Positions 1-13,733 are shown, numbered from the stretch's first letter. The stretch is DNA of 64,000 bases from Epiperipatus broadwayi (GCA_028023455.1 JAQFVV010000316.1:496001-560000); one strand, 5' to 3'. The notes: generated by a model from the sequence alone, not told the origin. A program made the numbers and translations.

Positions 1-1000
1 AATCCTGGAGATTTGCACTGTGATTTTTAAATTTAGCAATTATTATGACATTGTATTGTTAACAGTTGTACCTCATTGTATGGACTGTGCTTCTAGTTTT
101 ATCATTTGATTTTTACCAATAGTTAAGGACCTCATGGATTAAGACTTCTAGTTTTTTGTAAATTGTGTGGAAGCTGAAACATGATGGACAAAACTAATGT
201 TCCCAAAGAGTTCAACTGTGATTTGAACATTGGATCGGGGCTACTGTGTCACTCATCTTTACGGTCTTGAGGACTGAGTCTGTTGCTTGGAGAGTTCCCA
301 GAGCTTGCTTCCTGGTCTTGGAGGGGGACTGGGATGTGGGTGTATTGGGTTCTAGTATGGGCTTCAGATGAGAGTCTGGAACTTGGGAAGATTCCTGGGG
401 CCTGAACTCTGGTTCTTATGGGGAGGCTGGCTGGGATGTGAAGTGCTATGGGGATTAGTACAGATTTCATCCTTCTCATCTTCAGGGCAGTGGAGATGAT
501 ATGATGCATTGTGGTTTTAGTCTCTTTGTTCTCTATATGATTCATAGGTTGGCTATTAGACTATGTGATAATCTGTAGATGGCATATGATATAAACATGT
601 GAGATTTACATTTTTGATTAGTGCTGCAGCATTGCTTGTCTTGGCTGTGAAGATGAGAGGATCTCATGCTTAGGTGACTCAGGCCAGAGAGTTCTATTAT
701 GGTTTAAACTTCAAATCGGGACTGCTGTACCACTTGTCTCTACCATCTGGATGGTAGGTTCTGGTGCTTGGAAGGTCTCACAAGCCTGGGTTTTGGAGGG
801 GATCTGGATGCTGTGGGGATTAGTAAGGGCATTGGATGAGAGAGTCTGAACTTTGGAAATACCCTAAGGCCTGGTTTCTAGTCCTTAGGAGGGGGGCTGG
901 GACATGGGTGCTACAGGGATTAGTATGGGTTTTTACTTTCTCATCTGGATGGTGGAGATGATGTGATTCTTGGAAGCTGTGATCTACCTAGTTGCCATTA
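1..1000. repeat. GC-richer higher-order tandem repeat
   Basis: This stretch is visibly richer in G and C than the rest of the window and is built of repeated phrases such as GGGATTAGTA, GGGACTGGGATGTGGG and GGAGATGAT. A block of roughly 330 bases starting near 226 recurs near 708, giving a higher-order period of about 470-480 bases. Inside each block, sub-units of about 95-100 bases recur (for example near 311 and 409, and near 787 and 871). No coding frame is maintained. It is best read as a minisatellite-like array whose left part lies outside the window. An old exonic tandem duplication is less likely because all frames are broken. Confidence 0.65.
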
Positions 1001-2280
1001 AGGTCAGGGGTTACTTAGTAAACTATGAGAGAAGCTATGAATGGCAAAATATATGCATATACAATTCAAGGTTTTTCTGTTCACTCGGTAAATCATGTTC
1101 TGCATTGTAAATCATAGTTTGAATCTTGTATATCACTACATATAACATGTAAAATCAAAGATTAATATTATGTTAATAAATCATATTTTGAGAGAAAAAA
1201 AGGTATTCTATTATGCATAATGTACGTTTACCAAGAGAGTTTAAAAAAACTTGCTAACTTAACGTTAAAAGTAATTAAGTGGTAAACAGTGGCCATGTTT
1301 GTGCAAACAACAACAAAATTCAATTAAAATATATTAATAAAATGCCACAGTATATATTTAATGTGATATAAAAAAAATTCAGCAAATCCTCAGAAGTATG
1401 TTTTATATTGGGCACTATATGCGATGGAATAAAAATGAGTAAAATGAATAATCAGCATATAAATGTACATAAACCTCTATGCCAATATAACATTTGGAAT
1501 TAACTGTAAAAAAGATATAACACTGGATAATAATGATCATACATACTCAGATTATTATGATGAACAGGTTAGCTCAGGTCGATGTGGCATCAGAATTTTC
1601 TGTCTTCACTAATAAAAAGTTAGTGATGAATTTTCTTTATTAAATGACAAAATCTAATGACCCACGGGGGCAAGACTTTGTCATTTTAAACCTTTTTTCC
1701 AACTATGGGGAATTTTTTTTTTTATCTTGTTAACTGCCCAAATCTTTTTTTTTTTTTTTGGCAATATATATATGTGTGTGAACGATTTAATAATCATAGA
1801 CTCATGTAAATACAAACAATTATAAAAGGATTAAAATGTTAACAGCATCAAATATCTTTTTAGAGGCATCAAATGGAGAGAAAAGAACATCTGGTAATAC
1901 ACGAATTCAAACAGATAGTCATGTATAACTTTAGTAAGTGTGATCAATCTTTAGAGTCTGCCAATAATATAATTCTCAATCCTATAGAGGTCACATATAT
2001 AACATCATAAAATATATAGAATTCACACATACACACCAAATTTGATTGTTTGCTAATGCTTCTATTCGAATAGTAAACAAATGTGCTGAATATGTGTATA
2101 AAAGTAAAATGGACTAAATAGTTAATTTTGTATTTAAATAAGTTCATTATAATAATTCTTAATAGTAGTTAGTAGTTTTATTAATGGATAATAATAATAA
2201 AGAAACGAAGAGTTTAAAATAAATATTTTTTAATAAAACAAATAGATTGTTATATCTGATTCTAATTCATTTAGAAATAT
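1001..2280. other. AT-rich non-coding stretch
   Basis: No gene is visible. A short hairpin with TTCACTAA and TTAGTGA arms lies near 1603-1628. A box-A-like string (TTAGCTCAGG) near 1570 could be a SINE relic, but no matching box B follows at tRNA distance. Confidence 0.5.
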
Positions 2281-2350
2281 CAATTTCGGGATTCGAATCC
2301 CGCATATATTACATATATAAATATAGGTTTAAGCCTGTACAATGTATTAA
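2281..2350 (+). repeat. 3' fragment of hammerhead/tRNA-like repeat (family B)
   Basis: The fragment holds the tRNA-like box B (GGGATTCGAATCCC), followed by the family B end that runs through ACATATATAAAT and AGGTTTAAGCCTG to ACAATGTATTA. The same end is found in the 43.8-45.0 kb array. The 5' part with the ribozyme is absent, so this is a truncated copy. Confidence 0.7.
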
Positions 2351-3019
2351 ATATCAATTTCTTAAATTACTAATTTTATTTTTAAATTATAGAATAATAA
2401 TTCTTTTTATGCTTATATATTAAAAGTATAAAATGAATTTGATTAAATTTGAATTTATATTTATGTTATTTTAATTATAAATTAATCAAGTCTTTTATAA
2501 AGAAAAGAAAATTCTATAGAATACATTTTAAAAAATTTACTATAATTAACTTTCACAGTTTTTTTTTTTGGGGGGGGGGGGAGTGAGGGATTTTGAATTG
2601 ATCTTTTGCTTTTTTCACATTGGATCATGGTCTTGCATAATCTTATATGAATTCCACTTTTAAAATGGAAATAAATTTTAGTTGAGATATCATAAGAGAA
2701 TGAAAATGTCTTAAAATTTAAAATTAAATTTGTTAAAATTTTATTTAAAAACTTTTCTTCATCAGGATATTTGTTTGTTAGTAAAAACAGCGTATCCCTT
2801 ATCATAATTATGTTTTATAATTTTTCTTCTCAAAAACAAACATTTTCAAATAAAATCTAATTGTAATCATGTATTTTTTTTGGCTTAAAATAAATATTTT
2901 TCAAATATTTTATATTTAAATAATCTTAAACATATAAATAAATTAGAAAAAAAAACATGCTTCAGATTGAATGAAATTAATAGGAAAATAACTGATACAC
3001 TTTTAAAAACGGCAACAAA
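2351..3019. other. AT-rich stretch with T/G homopolymer run
   Basis: No gene is seen. A run of about 11 T is followed directly by about 12 G near 2559-2581. Confidence 0.5.
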
Positions 3020-4870
3020 AATATCTGATATAAAAAAGCAGCAATTGGTCAATAAAATTTCCTACTGAGATTAGAGAATTTATGAAGAGAAGAAGGAGTA
3101 TGAAAATATATAAAAATAATGCATTAAGAAGGATTGAATATTTTGAATTTTGTAAAATGGTATGAAAAAGAATTGATAAGAATATAAGAAAGTTTGATTG
3201 TGAACTAACAAGAAAAGTTATAGAAGCGAACAAAAGTAACATGAGTATAAAACAACATTTTAATAATGGTAAGAAACTTATTTGTGCAATAAGAAAAAAA
3301 GCTGAAACTATTACTAAAAGGAGAAATGACATCATAAAATGGGTAGAAGTTCTATCAAGAATTATATAGTAATACAGAACAAGGAAAAGTATCTCCTACA
3401 ACTATTATATCTTCTGACTTGCCCATGATTTTAAAATAAAAAGGTGAGACATACAATTAAATTTATGAAGAAGGAAAAAGTTTCAGGTAATGATAAAATT
3501 ATAATTGATATCTTAAAAGAAATAGATGAAGAAATAAGAAAAAAAATTGGCAAAGTTATATACCAAATGTCTAAATGATAAAGATGTACCTGATAATTGA
3601 AAGAATGCAATATTAATATTTAAAAAAGATAATAAAGAAGATATTAGAAATTATAGCCAGTCTTTTATCAGTTTTATATTAAAATTTTACCAAGATAGTT
3701 ACAATTCATCTAGAAAGAACTTTGGATTTTAACTAACCAAAAGAACAAACTGGATTTAAAAGTGGTTTTAGTACAATGGATCATATCCAAGTATTGAGAG
3801 AAGTTATAGAAAAGACCAATGAATATGAGTTGCCATTATGCTTTTGATTTGTAGATTATAAAAAGGCATTTGCTTCTGCAAATATTTCTTCAATAATTAA
3901 AGCATTGGATCATCATAGACCCATGATATTGCCATATTTTGAAGAATATTTATAAAAATGCAATAGCAATAATTAGATTACATGATATTAGAAAGATTAA
4001 CATTGGGAAGTGTGTAGAACAGAGTGACTCCATATCTCCAAAACTTTTTACAGCTGTGCTGCAAGAAGTATCTTGTGAATTAAAATGGGAAGCTAGAGAA
4101 ATACAAATAAATGGAAATTATTTAAGTCATTTATATTTTGCAGATGATGTATTAGTTTTTAAATAATGCTTCAGGAATATGAAAGTAAGAAAGTATGACT
4201 AAATGTAAACATTAAAAAGATTAAAGTAATGTTCTATGTTTTTTTTTTTTGGCAAATGTTGAAAATAAAGATTTAATAATGGTTAGTTGGAAGAAGTTAA
4301 CAACTACAAATACCTTGGTCAGATGTATTACTACATGTGGAAATATAATGGATTAAAATAATGATAGAATTAAACTTGGTTGGAGTGCTTTTGGTAGAAA
4401 TAACTTAATATTAAAAGGAAATATGCCTGTGTGTTTGAAAGGAAAGTTTTTAGTATATGTGTCTTACCAGTTCTTACTTATGACTCTGAGACTTATACAC
4501 TTAACAGAAGAGCAATACAGAGACTTCAGAAGAAGTATGAAGTGATGCATGTTAGGAGTAACAAGGAGAGATCAAAGATGCAATATATGGGTAAGAGAAT
4601 AAACAGGTGTTACTGACATTGTTGAAAAAATTTAAAGATGAAGTCAGGTAAGACATATTGCTGAAAGTGATAATAATAGATGGACAATTGAAATCTTAAA
4701 CAGGATTCCAAAAGATTGTAAAAGACTCAGAAATAGACCACAAGTGAGATGGATAGATAAAGTAAGAAAGTGTGCAGGAGTGATAGAGATCAGAGAAGAT
4801 GGATTGTACTTGGCAAGACCTTTATCTTGCAGTGGATTGATAATTGGTTGAAAATGATGATGATCATGTA
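3020..4870 (+). pseudogene. RTE-type non-LTR retrotransposon (LINE), decayed
   Basis: Translated pieces in three plus frames line up in the order expected for an RTE-clade ORF. Near 3060-3370 comes the linker between endonuclease and reverse transcriptase (RT). Near 3430-3660 comes the RT start (GNDKIIIDILKE, then LIFKKDNKEDIRNY). Near 3730-3880 lies motif A (VDYKKAF, with the usual D of AFD replaced). At 4018-4163 lie motif B (SISPKLFTAVLQEV) and motif C (YFADDVLVFK). At 4431-4620 and 4640-4840 come the C-terminal blocks (VLPVLTYDSETYTL, then RWTIEILNRIP and RPQVRWIDKV). The end runs into an ATGATGATG stretch near 4850, typical of RTE 3' microsatellite tails. Stops and frameshifts are frequent. 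No intact endonuclease domain is visible, so the copy is 5'-truncated and dead. Clade assignment is by motif recognition. Confidence 0.8.
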
Positions 4871-5660
4871 AATAAATTACTGAAAATTACAATTTTTCTT
4901 TTTTAAATATTAAGACAATAAAGCATATTCAGAATAGTCTTAGACCAAATGATCTATCAATCAGTGATACTGTTTGTTTAATTATATTATGATACAACCA
5001 ATCAAGGCATTGCCAGCTTTCTTTTATGTCATTTAGTTTGCACAATATTTGTATGAGTTTGTATGATATTGATATCTTCATATTTTTTTTAAACTAATAA
5101 TTTTTCTGATTTCTATGCAAAAAAATTATAGATAACCACAAAATACCAATGAAAAATCGGAGTGAAAGCAGTGCCAAAATAACCCCTCAAAATTAGCGAC
5201 TTTGCAGTGATAAAATTATTACAGATTATATTTTTAATAATCTTCTTTTAATTACAAAATGTATCAAAATTAATTTGTATAATTTCTCGTCATTTGTATT
5301 TACAAAATAGTGTTTTTTCTTTTTTCTTTGCTGTATTAATAATTAGGATTTGCAGTCTTTTTGTCAGAATCAGAAATATCATCAAAGAACTTTTTGTTTA
5401 ATTTTATATAATTTACTTAAAAATACCAAAAATATTAATAATTATTATTTAAGTTATTCTAATTTTTAAGAACATTATTATCTATTTAATTAATATTTGT
5501 TATTTTAATATTTATATAAGCAGCTTTAGTGTATTAATTTTTTCTTTTTCTTTATAAACTTTAAATATATACGCATACATGCAGCAATAAGGTTACTCAT
5601 TCATAATCTGTCTCAATATACATATAACACACGCACATATATATATATTGTGAAAAAGTC
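4871..5660. other. AT-rich non-coding stretch
   Basis: I see no gene, repeat family or structure here beyond short T-rich runs. Confidence 0.5.
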
Positions 5661-5740
5661 TTCTCCCATGATCTAGCTTTAGATTCAAATCTAGCTGAGT
5701 ATAGACTTTATTTAGATAGCTGATATATGTAGGTGTTTTC
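5661..5740 (+). repeat. Short hairpin repeat, copy 1
   Basis: This stretch shares TCCCATGA, a TAGATT/AATCTAG hairpin and AGTATNGA in the same order with 8807-8870. The two are probably diverged fragments of one repeat family. I do not recognise the family. Confidence 0.4.
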
Positions 5741-5787
5741 AGTTACTCATATCATAGTGAAATCAGATTGCCATCCACTTCTTAGTT

Positions 5788-5902
5788 TGTTTTTTTATTC
5801 ATATGTCATAGCATCGGCCGGGACACGAACCCACAACCGTCTGCAAACAACTACTTGCTTGCAAGGCCGTTGCGATGACATCTCAGCTAACAACGCTTGA
5901 CT
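5788..5902 (-). mobile_element. tRNA-derived SINE with 15-bp target-site duplication
   Basis: On the minus strand this reads as a tRNA-like head. Box A (GTTAGCTGAGATG) and box B (GGGTTCGTGTCCCG) sit at tRNA spacing, and the unit ends in CATATGAATAAAAAAAC, an A-rich tail. It is flanked by a perfect direct repeat, ATCCACTTCTTAGTT, at 5773-5787 and 5903-5917. That is the signature of LINE-mediated target-primed insertion. The internal pol III promoter boxes look intact, so the copy may be fairly young. A second copy is at 29301-29405. Confidence 0.88.
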
Positions 5903-5917
5903 ATCCACTTCTTAGTT

Positions 5918-7165
5918 AGGGTGTAGAACATAAAAGAGAAGATCATTGAAAATCTTATCAATTTAGGAACCTGATAAATGTTGTCTTCTTGTTATTTAAC
6001 GCAAAGGAATCTGAAGGTGCCTTTGTTCTATAGTTGGTTATTTACTGAAATATATGTGTATATATTAAAACTCATTGTGAATTGAGCTTTAAATAATATA
6101 TTAGAATAAAATGTGATGAGGACATCAAACATTAAAAAAAAACTGACTCTAATGAACATGCATTATCAATTATTTGTAGTATTCTATTGCCCAGTTATAA
6201 TTTTGAAATATCGTCTATAGTCACTCTTTTACACTCCTTACAGCGCAGTTGCTTATTCGTGTATTTTACATAACATATCTAAGTTTTAAAAATCTCTGTA
6301 GTTCACCTTATGATTTCATTTGTCCAATTATTGTTATCTTCTTTAATATTGTATGCAGTCTCAGATTCATTTCAACATCTGATGTCTATTTTTCATCTAT
6401 GTATTTTATATTTTATCTTTTCTTGTTAAACCTAATATTTATCTGTCCATACATCTGTGAGAGGTCTTTTATTTCTATATTACTTTTTTATAACTCTCTA
6501 CATCTCATATTCAAAAATATTTAATACACTTGTTAAAACATTTCTTTCAAGCACAAGGTACTATATTGAAGACCAGTTCTGCAATTAATGACCTCTAATA
6601 TTTTCTTATCTAAATTAATGATTTTACCAAGATATTTTTTGTCAATTTTTTGGTAATTTATTACTTTCACTCTTTATTGGGGGGAGAGGAGATAAACTTT
6701 ACTTTAGTTGTTTATAGTTACACATTAAACTACTTTTGTCAAATTGCTAAAGTTTTAAGACAAATTCAAAGTCATGGTTTTCTAATTACACTCAGCTGTT
6801 AGTAAAAATAAAAACTTCATCTATAAAATATCATACGAATATGGAAAAAAACATGTATTGGTCTAACTAGTTAGTCTATTGAAAACAATTAAACGAATAC
6901 AAAAACAGTGATTAAAAAGGGTGAAAACAGATGTGTCTAAAGCATCAGACTATTTATAGAATAATGAGCACAATATAAGTGACCAAAAGGAAAAAGTTTT
7001 AAGAAAACAGTTTTCTATGACAATGACAATTAATTCCATGAATCAGCTTAAATATAATATTTTATATTATTTGGAAATCACTCAAAAACATTTTTTTAAA
7101 AAATGGAAAAATTAGGAAAACTTCTATAGATAAGCATAATAAATTTTTATTAAGTCATCTTTGGC
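5918..7165. other. AT-rich non-coding stretch
   Basis: No gene is supported. An open frame at 6249-6524 encodes only low-complexity hydrophobic residues with no recognisable domain and AT-biased codons, and looks like chance. Confidence 0.5.
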
Positions 7166-7300
7166 AGAATAGACTAGTTGGTTAGAGCATTATCTTAAAT
7201 TCAGTATTCATGAATCTGAGGCTCACCAATTTAATTGTGCTAGCTATCATTTGTCAGGAAAACACCACCTGAAAAAAAAAACAATATCACTTGAAATGTT
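7166..7300 (+). repeat. Decayed tRNA-like SINE fragment
   Basis: A box-A-like AGTTGGTTAGAGCATT sits in a tRNA-like context near 7175-7195, followed by a decayed 3' half and a short A-run near 7270. Box B is not recognisable. It is probably an old tRNA-derived SINE; no TSD was found. Confidence 0.4.
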
Positions 7301-8166
7301 GCATTTTATATTAACTTAAGTATTATTAATATCAATTGAATGTATTTAGAAAAGCATAAATAAAGTTTGAAATATTTAAAAAAAACATTTAACAATTTAA
7401 CTCAATGATGAAAGCAGTCCAACATATAACTAAAGGTAAAATGCCATCAAAAAAAAAGTAAAAAAAACTATTACTTTACTCAAATTAATATTTATCTTTA
7501 GCCTTGCTATTTTGCTTTGGGAAGCCTCGTCTAATAATTTGCATCTTTACCATTCATTACATGACATGGGGTTCAAATTTGTCCAAATGAACCTTGAAAT
7601 TTTTTCTATTACAAACAAATTTAAGATTTTTTCTTTCAAAAAGAAAATTCATAGCCAGTCTGCTACATATTTAAAAGTGGTTGGTAAATGGGTCTTTTTA
7701 AACTTAAAGAGCAAAAGTAGATGGTAATCTGGGTCAGTGAAATGAAGTCTGTTGAGTGAACTTTAAGATAAAATAAAAATACAAATGTAATGAGATACTG
7801 CCTTCAGTACTAGTGAAGGGGATCTCACTCATATATGTATAGGCCTGATATTTACCTTATTTTGCTTTTAATACTTTTAATATTTTCTGCAATCTTAAAA
7901 CATTATTTATGTTCATAAAATTTTGGTTTTACTTTTTTTTGTTTGTTTTATTTACATTTTAAGGCACAAATACTTTTAACAATTTTGTTATTTAAAAAAA
8001 CTGGAAAGGTGGAATCATTCTATTATAAGTTCTTGCAATGTTAACTCGTTTGTGCCACCATTTGATTTAATCACTGCTGTTGCATTATGGTAAATATGAT
8101 TCAGAATATTGCTTTATCCTGGTTTTTATATCATAATATTTAGAAGTTCTAATTACATCAAAAATT

Positions 8167-8210
<44 letters not shown>

Positions 8211-8806
8211 AACAATTTTTTTATTATCAATTAATATCAATATGTATTTGTAATTATTAAATTAATATAAAAGATATGTATTTGTAACTATAATTTGTAA
8301 CTATATCAATATGTCACATTGGTAACCATAATAAACATTTAGTTAGGGAAAATTATTAATTATTAGATATATGCCTATCCAATCTGTACCATGAAACTAT
8401 ATTAATTCATCATAGCATAGATAAAGAAATTATAAAATCACTGTGCCACTTGAAAATATCAGCATTAAAGATTCTTGGTATTTATTTATATATTGGGGCA
8501 GTCATCTGAACAATAAAACATACTGGCCATTGTCATCTAATAAAATAATATTAAATATAGCAACTGAATAAAAGTACCCACTGTGATATTCCTGGAGTGC
8601 CTTATGCTTATCTCCAATACTAGGTTCTTCTAACAAAGAATCCTTCCTATCCTTCTTTCCAAATATATATAAGACCATTCATGGTCATATGCACACACGG
8701 GTGCTATTCATGACAACTTATAAAAAAATATATTTTATAAAACTAATATTATGAAGTTGGAAAGGGATGGTATCACTCTTTATTCAGTTTAGCTAAGTAC
8801 ATGTGT
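7301..8806. other. AT-rich stretch with TA microsatellite
   Basis: No gene is seen. A (TA)n microsatellite of about 40 bases lies at 8168-8208. An open frame at 7512-7727 has no domain. Confidence 0.5.
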
Positions 8807-8870
8807 TTTCCCATGAGCGCCACTAGATTGTTTTCAATCTAGATAAGTATCGATTTATAGTGTACTTGAG
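8807..8870 (+). repeat. Short hairpin repeat, copy 2
   Basis: This is the partner of 5661-5740: TCCCATGA, then the hairpin arms TAGATTG and CAATCTAG, then AGTATCGA. A box-B-like GAGTTCAAACTC follows at about 8869-8880, so the family may be tRNA-derived. Confidence 0.4.
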
Positions 8871-11800
8871 TTCAAACTCATTCAGTACATATTTATTACA
8901 CATGACTTGGATGACTATTGAACAAAATGACATTCTTACATTTTATCTATATTGATAAAATTACAAGATCCCAACATTACCAAAGTTTATACTATAGATC
9001 AAAGATTCTTATAGATATTGCTAGCTCATTAGCGTATATTGATGAACAGACATGTATAATCCTATCAATGGCTTCCAAACAAGCATGTGAAGACCATTAT
9101 TGATATTGATGGCCATTTAACTAAATTATTTATCACAATAAAGGTAATAATGATGATGATGATAATAATATCATAATAATGATAATAATAGTGATGATGA
9201 TACCAGCCATGGCTTATCAATAAACTCACAACAATAAATTCATCTTTATAAACTTATAGGCATCTATTAAAATTATCATATTTCATACTGGGATTTAATA
9301 ATACTAATGGTGATGATTGATCATCATGAATATCTTTGCATAATATTCAATTTTATATAAACCCCTATTTACTAAAATATATTCATTACGCTAAACATTA
9401 AATTTAATGATTATAATTTATTAATGATGATTGATGGCGATCATAACTTTTATATAGTATTATTTGAAACATTTTTAACTAATAACATGATATCCATCTT
9501 TGATGAGGATGATCTAAATTCATGGACACAACACAATTTTAGCTTTCTATGTTGAACTATAATTATCAAAATTTGGTTATTCTAAAGCATAATCCTTAAA
9601 TACTTAAATATCAACATTCTAGTTTACCTATTATTTTGCGGACGCTTAATATTTGCAAGTGATTGCTCAATATATATGAATGGTAATACTTAATAACTGC
9701 GAGCAATGATGCTGATTTAAAATGATAGAATTAAGAAAAAAGAAAAAAAAAAACAAAACACAATATTCTTAATAATTACTCGGAAACCAATTAAGATATA
9801 TAATTATATTTTATTAACACTACTACTCTTTCTTTCCTTCTTTACAGTCAAATCGACAATTAAATAAATGGCTTATTAATATAAAAATTCATATAAGTAT
9901 AAGCAAATAAACTTAATATATAGGTTTGTCACTTCTTGATATCTCAAAATAAGCTGACTTAAATCAATATTAGAAAAAAAAATACATATTCTATAAATGC
10001 TTATTTAAGACTTTTCTTACTCATCATATCATAAAATAAATTTCAGGTGAAACTTGTATGTGTTATTTCATTTCCATTCAAATGTAATGCCCTACTTTTT
10101 AATTTACCATTTTAAACTAATCATATATAACCTATTCTTTGATGTGTTTGGGTAAGCAGTTACACATTCACGCATTCGGTAATGTTAACATGTGTTTAAA
10201 ATGTATACCCATAAATTACATATATAAAAAATATCTTTTTTTCTTTTGCTACCTTATAGCGAAAGAAAATAAAATACATATATTCATTTTTAATATGCAA
10301 CAAGATAAAATAAAAATAAAAAAAACATTATAAATGCATATATCTATAGGTTGCTCATTATCATTAACAACTGACGAACAATTAAAAAAAAAACATTTCA
10401 ACATTACAATATATAATAAAAAAAATAATAAAAAAAATAATGAAAAATTTAAGTTTAAAGATTTAAACTATGTTTGTGCTATGTTGTGAGATATTGCAAA
10501 TAACTATAGATAAACAAGCTTTAATGTTTCTGTATCAAAAAGAAACTTGCTTTGACCAGTAAATTAAGGTTTACTTTTAATAAGTAAAAGAATAAAATCG
10601 GTTAAAGAAAGTTCATATTTACCCGTCTACTTTTTTTACTTCTTATTAATGTCCTGAATTTGAATTTTAGACTGCTTTTCTTTGCTCACCAACAACAACA
10701 ACAACAAAAAAAAATTTATTGCAGATACTTTTAAGATAATGCTGAATCAATTGACTTTGCTTGTTTCTTTTTTTTAATTCCATTATTATTCACTGTTGAT
10801 TGGTTTCCTTCTACCATTAAAAAAAAATTATTATAAGTACTTTGAATAAGTAGGTACCGGTGGATTTGCTTGTCTCTCTTCTTAAAAAAAATAATTGCTG
10901 TCGACACTTTAGATGATTGAGGTAAATCAACAAAATTTGATTTATGGCTTCAAACTTGGTTCTACATGGATGTTATAAATTTTCTTTTTCTTCTATTTCC
11001 TTTTCTCCATTCATTTGAAGGTAATGAGCTTTTAATAAGCAAGGAACTAGAAACAAAGCATTCCATATAGCTTGTGTGGTTGGCTTCAAAATCTATAATT
11101 TTGTTGGTTATTACTGGATACATGATTTCATAGACAGATCAGCGATTTTGACTCATTCTGTATTAATCAGGAAGCAGAAAAAATGGTTTAGCAATGCAGA
11201 GGCATAGTCTTATGCATAACCAAATATGTTAATATCATTTTTATAATTATTACTAGCTTATAATAAATTCAATCTTGTTCCATTTCTCTCCTATTCTTTA
11301 ATATTGCTTGAAAATTGCTTTATATAAACGCACATTTCATTTGCTCTTTTTTTTTTCAACTTTCAAGGAGTGAAAAAAAAAATTAAAGCGTTCACTCTCT
11401 TTTTTAAAAAAAAATTCGAGCTTACATTTCTGCTTACGAATAATAACAAGGAAGGACCAACTGAGTTGAGTCTCAAAATAATAATAATAATTTAACTGAT
11501 CATCTCTCTCTAAAAAAATTTATGACTGATTGCTCATCTCTCTAAAAAATTTAAGACTGACTGATTAAAAAAATTGTTTTAATCACTTATATCGCGAATT
11601 TCAACCAAAGAAAAAAAAACATCTGGAAATCTTTATCTTAAAAAAAAAATCAAAGCTTCACAAGTTTGACTTAAAATTGATGCTATCGTTATCTACATCA
11701 AAGCACCTCTTTTTTAAAAATAATCTTAAGATACAGATAACAACAAAGCTGGCCATCTATAGACATCAGAAATAAGTGTAAAAGCATCTTTGTGTTTGTA

Positions 11801-12282
11801 CAGATCTATTCATTGTTTCACACGTGTACAATTTTTATCTCCTAATCTAACAATTTTATTTTACACCTTTCTGATTTACTCTCTTTTAACAAAATGAAAA
11901 TTAAATAAATTTAACACATATTATTTAATAAAAAATATTATATAATAAATCACAAAAAGAACTGCTTATTCATAATAATAAATCTATACATATAAATCTC
12001 TGTATGTATAAAAGAATTATTTAAAAATTTTTTTTTTTTTAAATAATTGAATACTATATATATATATATCTACAATATATATATATATATATATATATAT
12101 TGTAATCAATAAATCTAAAGCAAATTGCCCCTCATTCTTATTTGAATCTTCCTAAAATGTTCTTTAATATTTTAATATGTATATTCTTTTATGTTATATC
12201 CATATTTAAATAGAATTTATTACTGGTTTTGGTTGGCTTGAGTCAAAACTTTACTGGTAACAATTTATATTAGTTATAGTAA
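8871..12282. other. AT-rich non-coding stretch with simple repeats
   Basis: No gene is seen. ATG/ATA trinucleotide repeats lie at about 9140-9202, a CAA run at 10688-10708 and TA microsatellites at 12053-12101. Three diverged phrases of the form A-run, ATTGC, ACTTT, TTTGCTTGT recur near 10706, 10819 and 10884, suggesting an old local duplication. A 32-base duplication built on CATCTCTCTAAAAAA lies at about 11498-11560. Confidence 0.45.
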
Positions 12283-12352
12283 ATATCACATGATCACCTT
12301 CTCTATATTAGCACATAATTGTTGTATGGAGAGTTTTGCCTTTGTTTATAGT
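12283..12352 (+). repeat. Fragment of foldback family C
   Basis: The plus-strand phrases CACATGATCACC, TAGCACATAATTGTT and TATGGAGAGTTTTGCC match pieces of the foldback and its right flank at 28045-28120. The first two phrases are in reversed orientation relative to the third, so this looks like another inverted junction of the same family. The ribozyme portion is absent. Confidence 0.5.
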
Positions 12353-13733
12353 AAATATCTTATATGTAATAGTTAAGTATACAATTTTTATTTTTTTTCT
12401 TGTAAATATTATTTCTATTGCATTATTTCAGTAATCTGGTAAATCCATATCATTAAGATATGTTATACATTTAATTTTTTCAACAAGTTTTTAATCTTAT
12501 CTTTTCTAATACCAACAATGTTTTTTATCATTTTCTGCAGCTTTTCTTCAGTTTCACCTCATCTTTTCATTTAAAATATGAATCTTTTAATTGACATTAG
12601 TGTTACTGTGAGGGATTTTTTATTTTTCTATCTTTATGACAGCAATTTTTTATATATATCTAGAATTCTTTCATATTTTTTCTGGTTTGTAACCATATAA
12701 TTTTTTTTATTGCTGAAATAATCAATTTATATCTTTGAAACTTCTATTCCTTTCGATCACCTCCTTGCGATTTTTTGGTTGTATTTTCTTATGTTAAAAT
12801 TAATCCTTTTTCTAACATTTTGTTAAATTCTTCATACTTAATTCTTTTAAAAGAGTCATTTGAAATTGTTTTTATGTTTCATGGAATATATTTACCTTGC
12901 ACAATAAAATATTCGTCTTAAATTGCTTTGTTTTTTTTTTTAGTTTTATATAAATATTTTTATAACGCATCTGTTGTGTCATATTAATTTTGTTCAAGTA
13001 TTTGAACCATTTGTTTTTATTCTCTCAAATTTTAAGTTAGAGATTAAAATTTAAAAATTGCACACATTTTTACTAACAACTTTAAGAAACAAGTATATTC
13101 AATTTGATTTAAAAAAAAAAAAACACTGGAAGAGCACTATTTTCTATCTGATTATTTACCAACTTACTTTTAGCACCTTTAATGCCATATATTGCCAACT
13201 TAAATAATCAGTATATTTAAATATATTATTACCATTATGTATTAATTATTCAAACTTATAATAAATGTCTCTGAAGTGAATAGAATAAATTCTACTCCTA
13301 GTGTGAGTTCTCTTGACTACTGATACAAATACTGAACAAAGATAAACAAAACAAATGAGAGGTTGTGACCTGGCCAAATGAAGAGAACTGGATTGGCTAG
13401 AAATCTACATTGGACAGCCATTTGCCTCTTTTAAATGTTGTCTTTCATGAAATAGGTTTTTTATAACTGTTATTATACATGAGGAAAAAGTAATAGGATT
13501 GAATTAATAATAATTTGTGATTGTGTTTAATAAAAAGATTTATATTAATCTTTAGTTAAGTTTACTTCTGGGCTTAAAATTATATGATAATATCTAACAA
13601 TAAATAAATAGTAATAATTATAAATGTATCTCTCTGAGAAGGAGAATATCAAACTTATGAATGTAAGACTTTTGGCTCCTATGTACTAAATCATGGTAAT
13701 TTGGTATATATATATATATAAGAAGAAAAAAAA
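12353..13733. other. AT-rich non-coding stretch
   Basis: I see nothing that can be named here. Confidence 0.5.

Noticed and set aside
8168-8208. TA repeat as an origin or regulatory site
   Set aside because: It is one of several TA microsatellites in the window with no associated motif.
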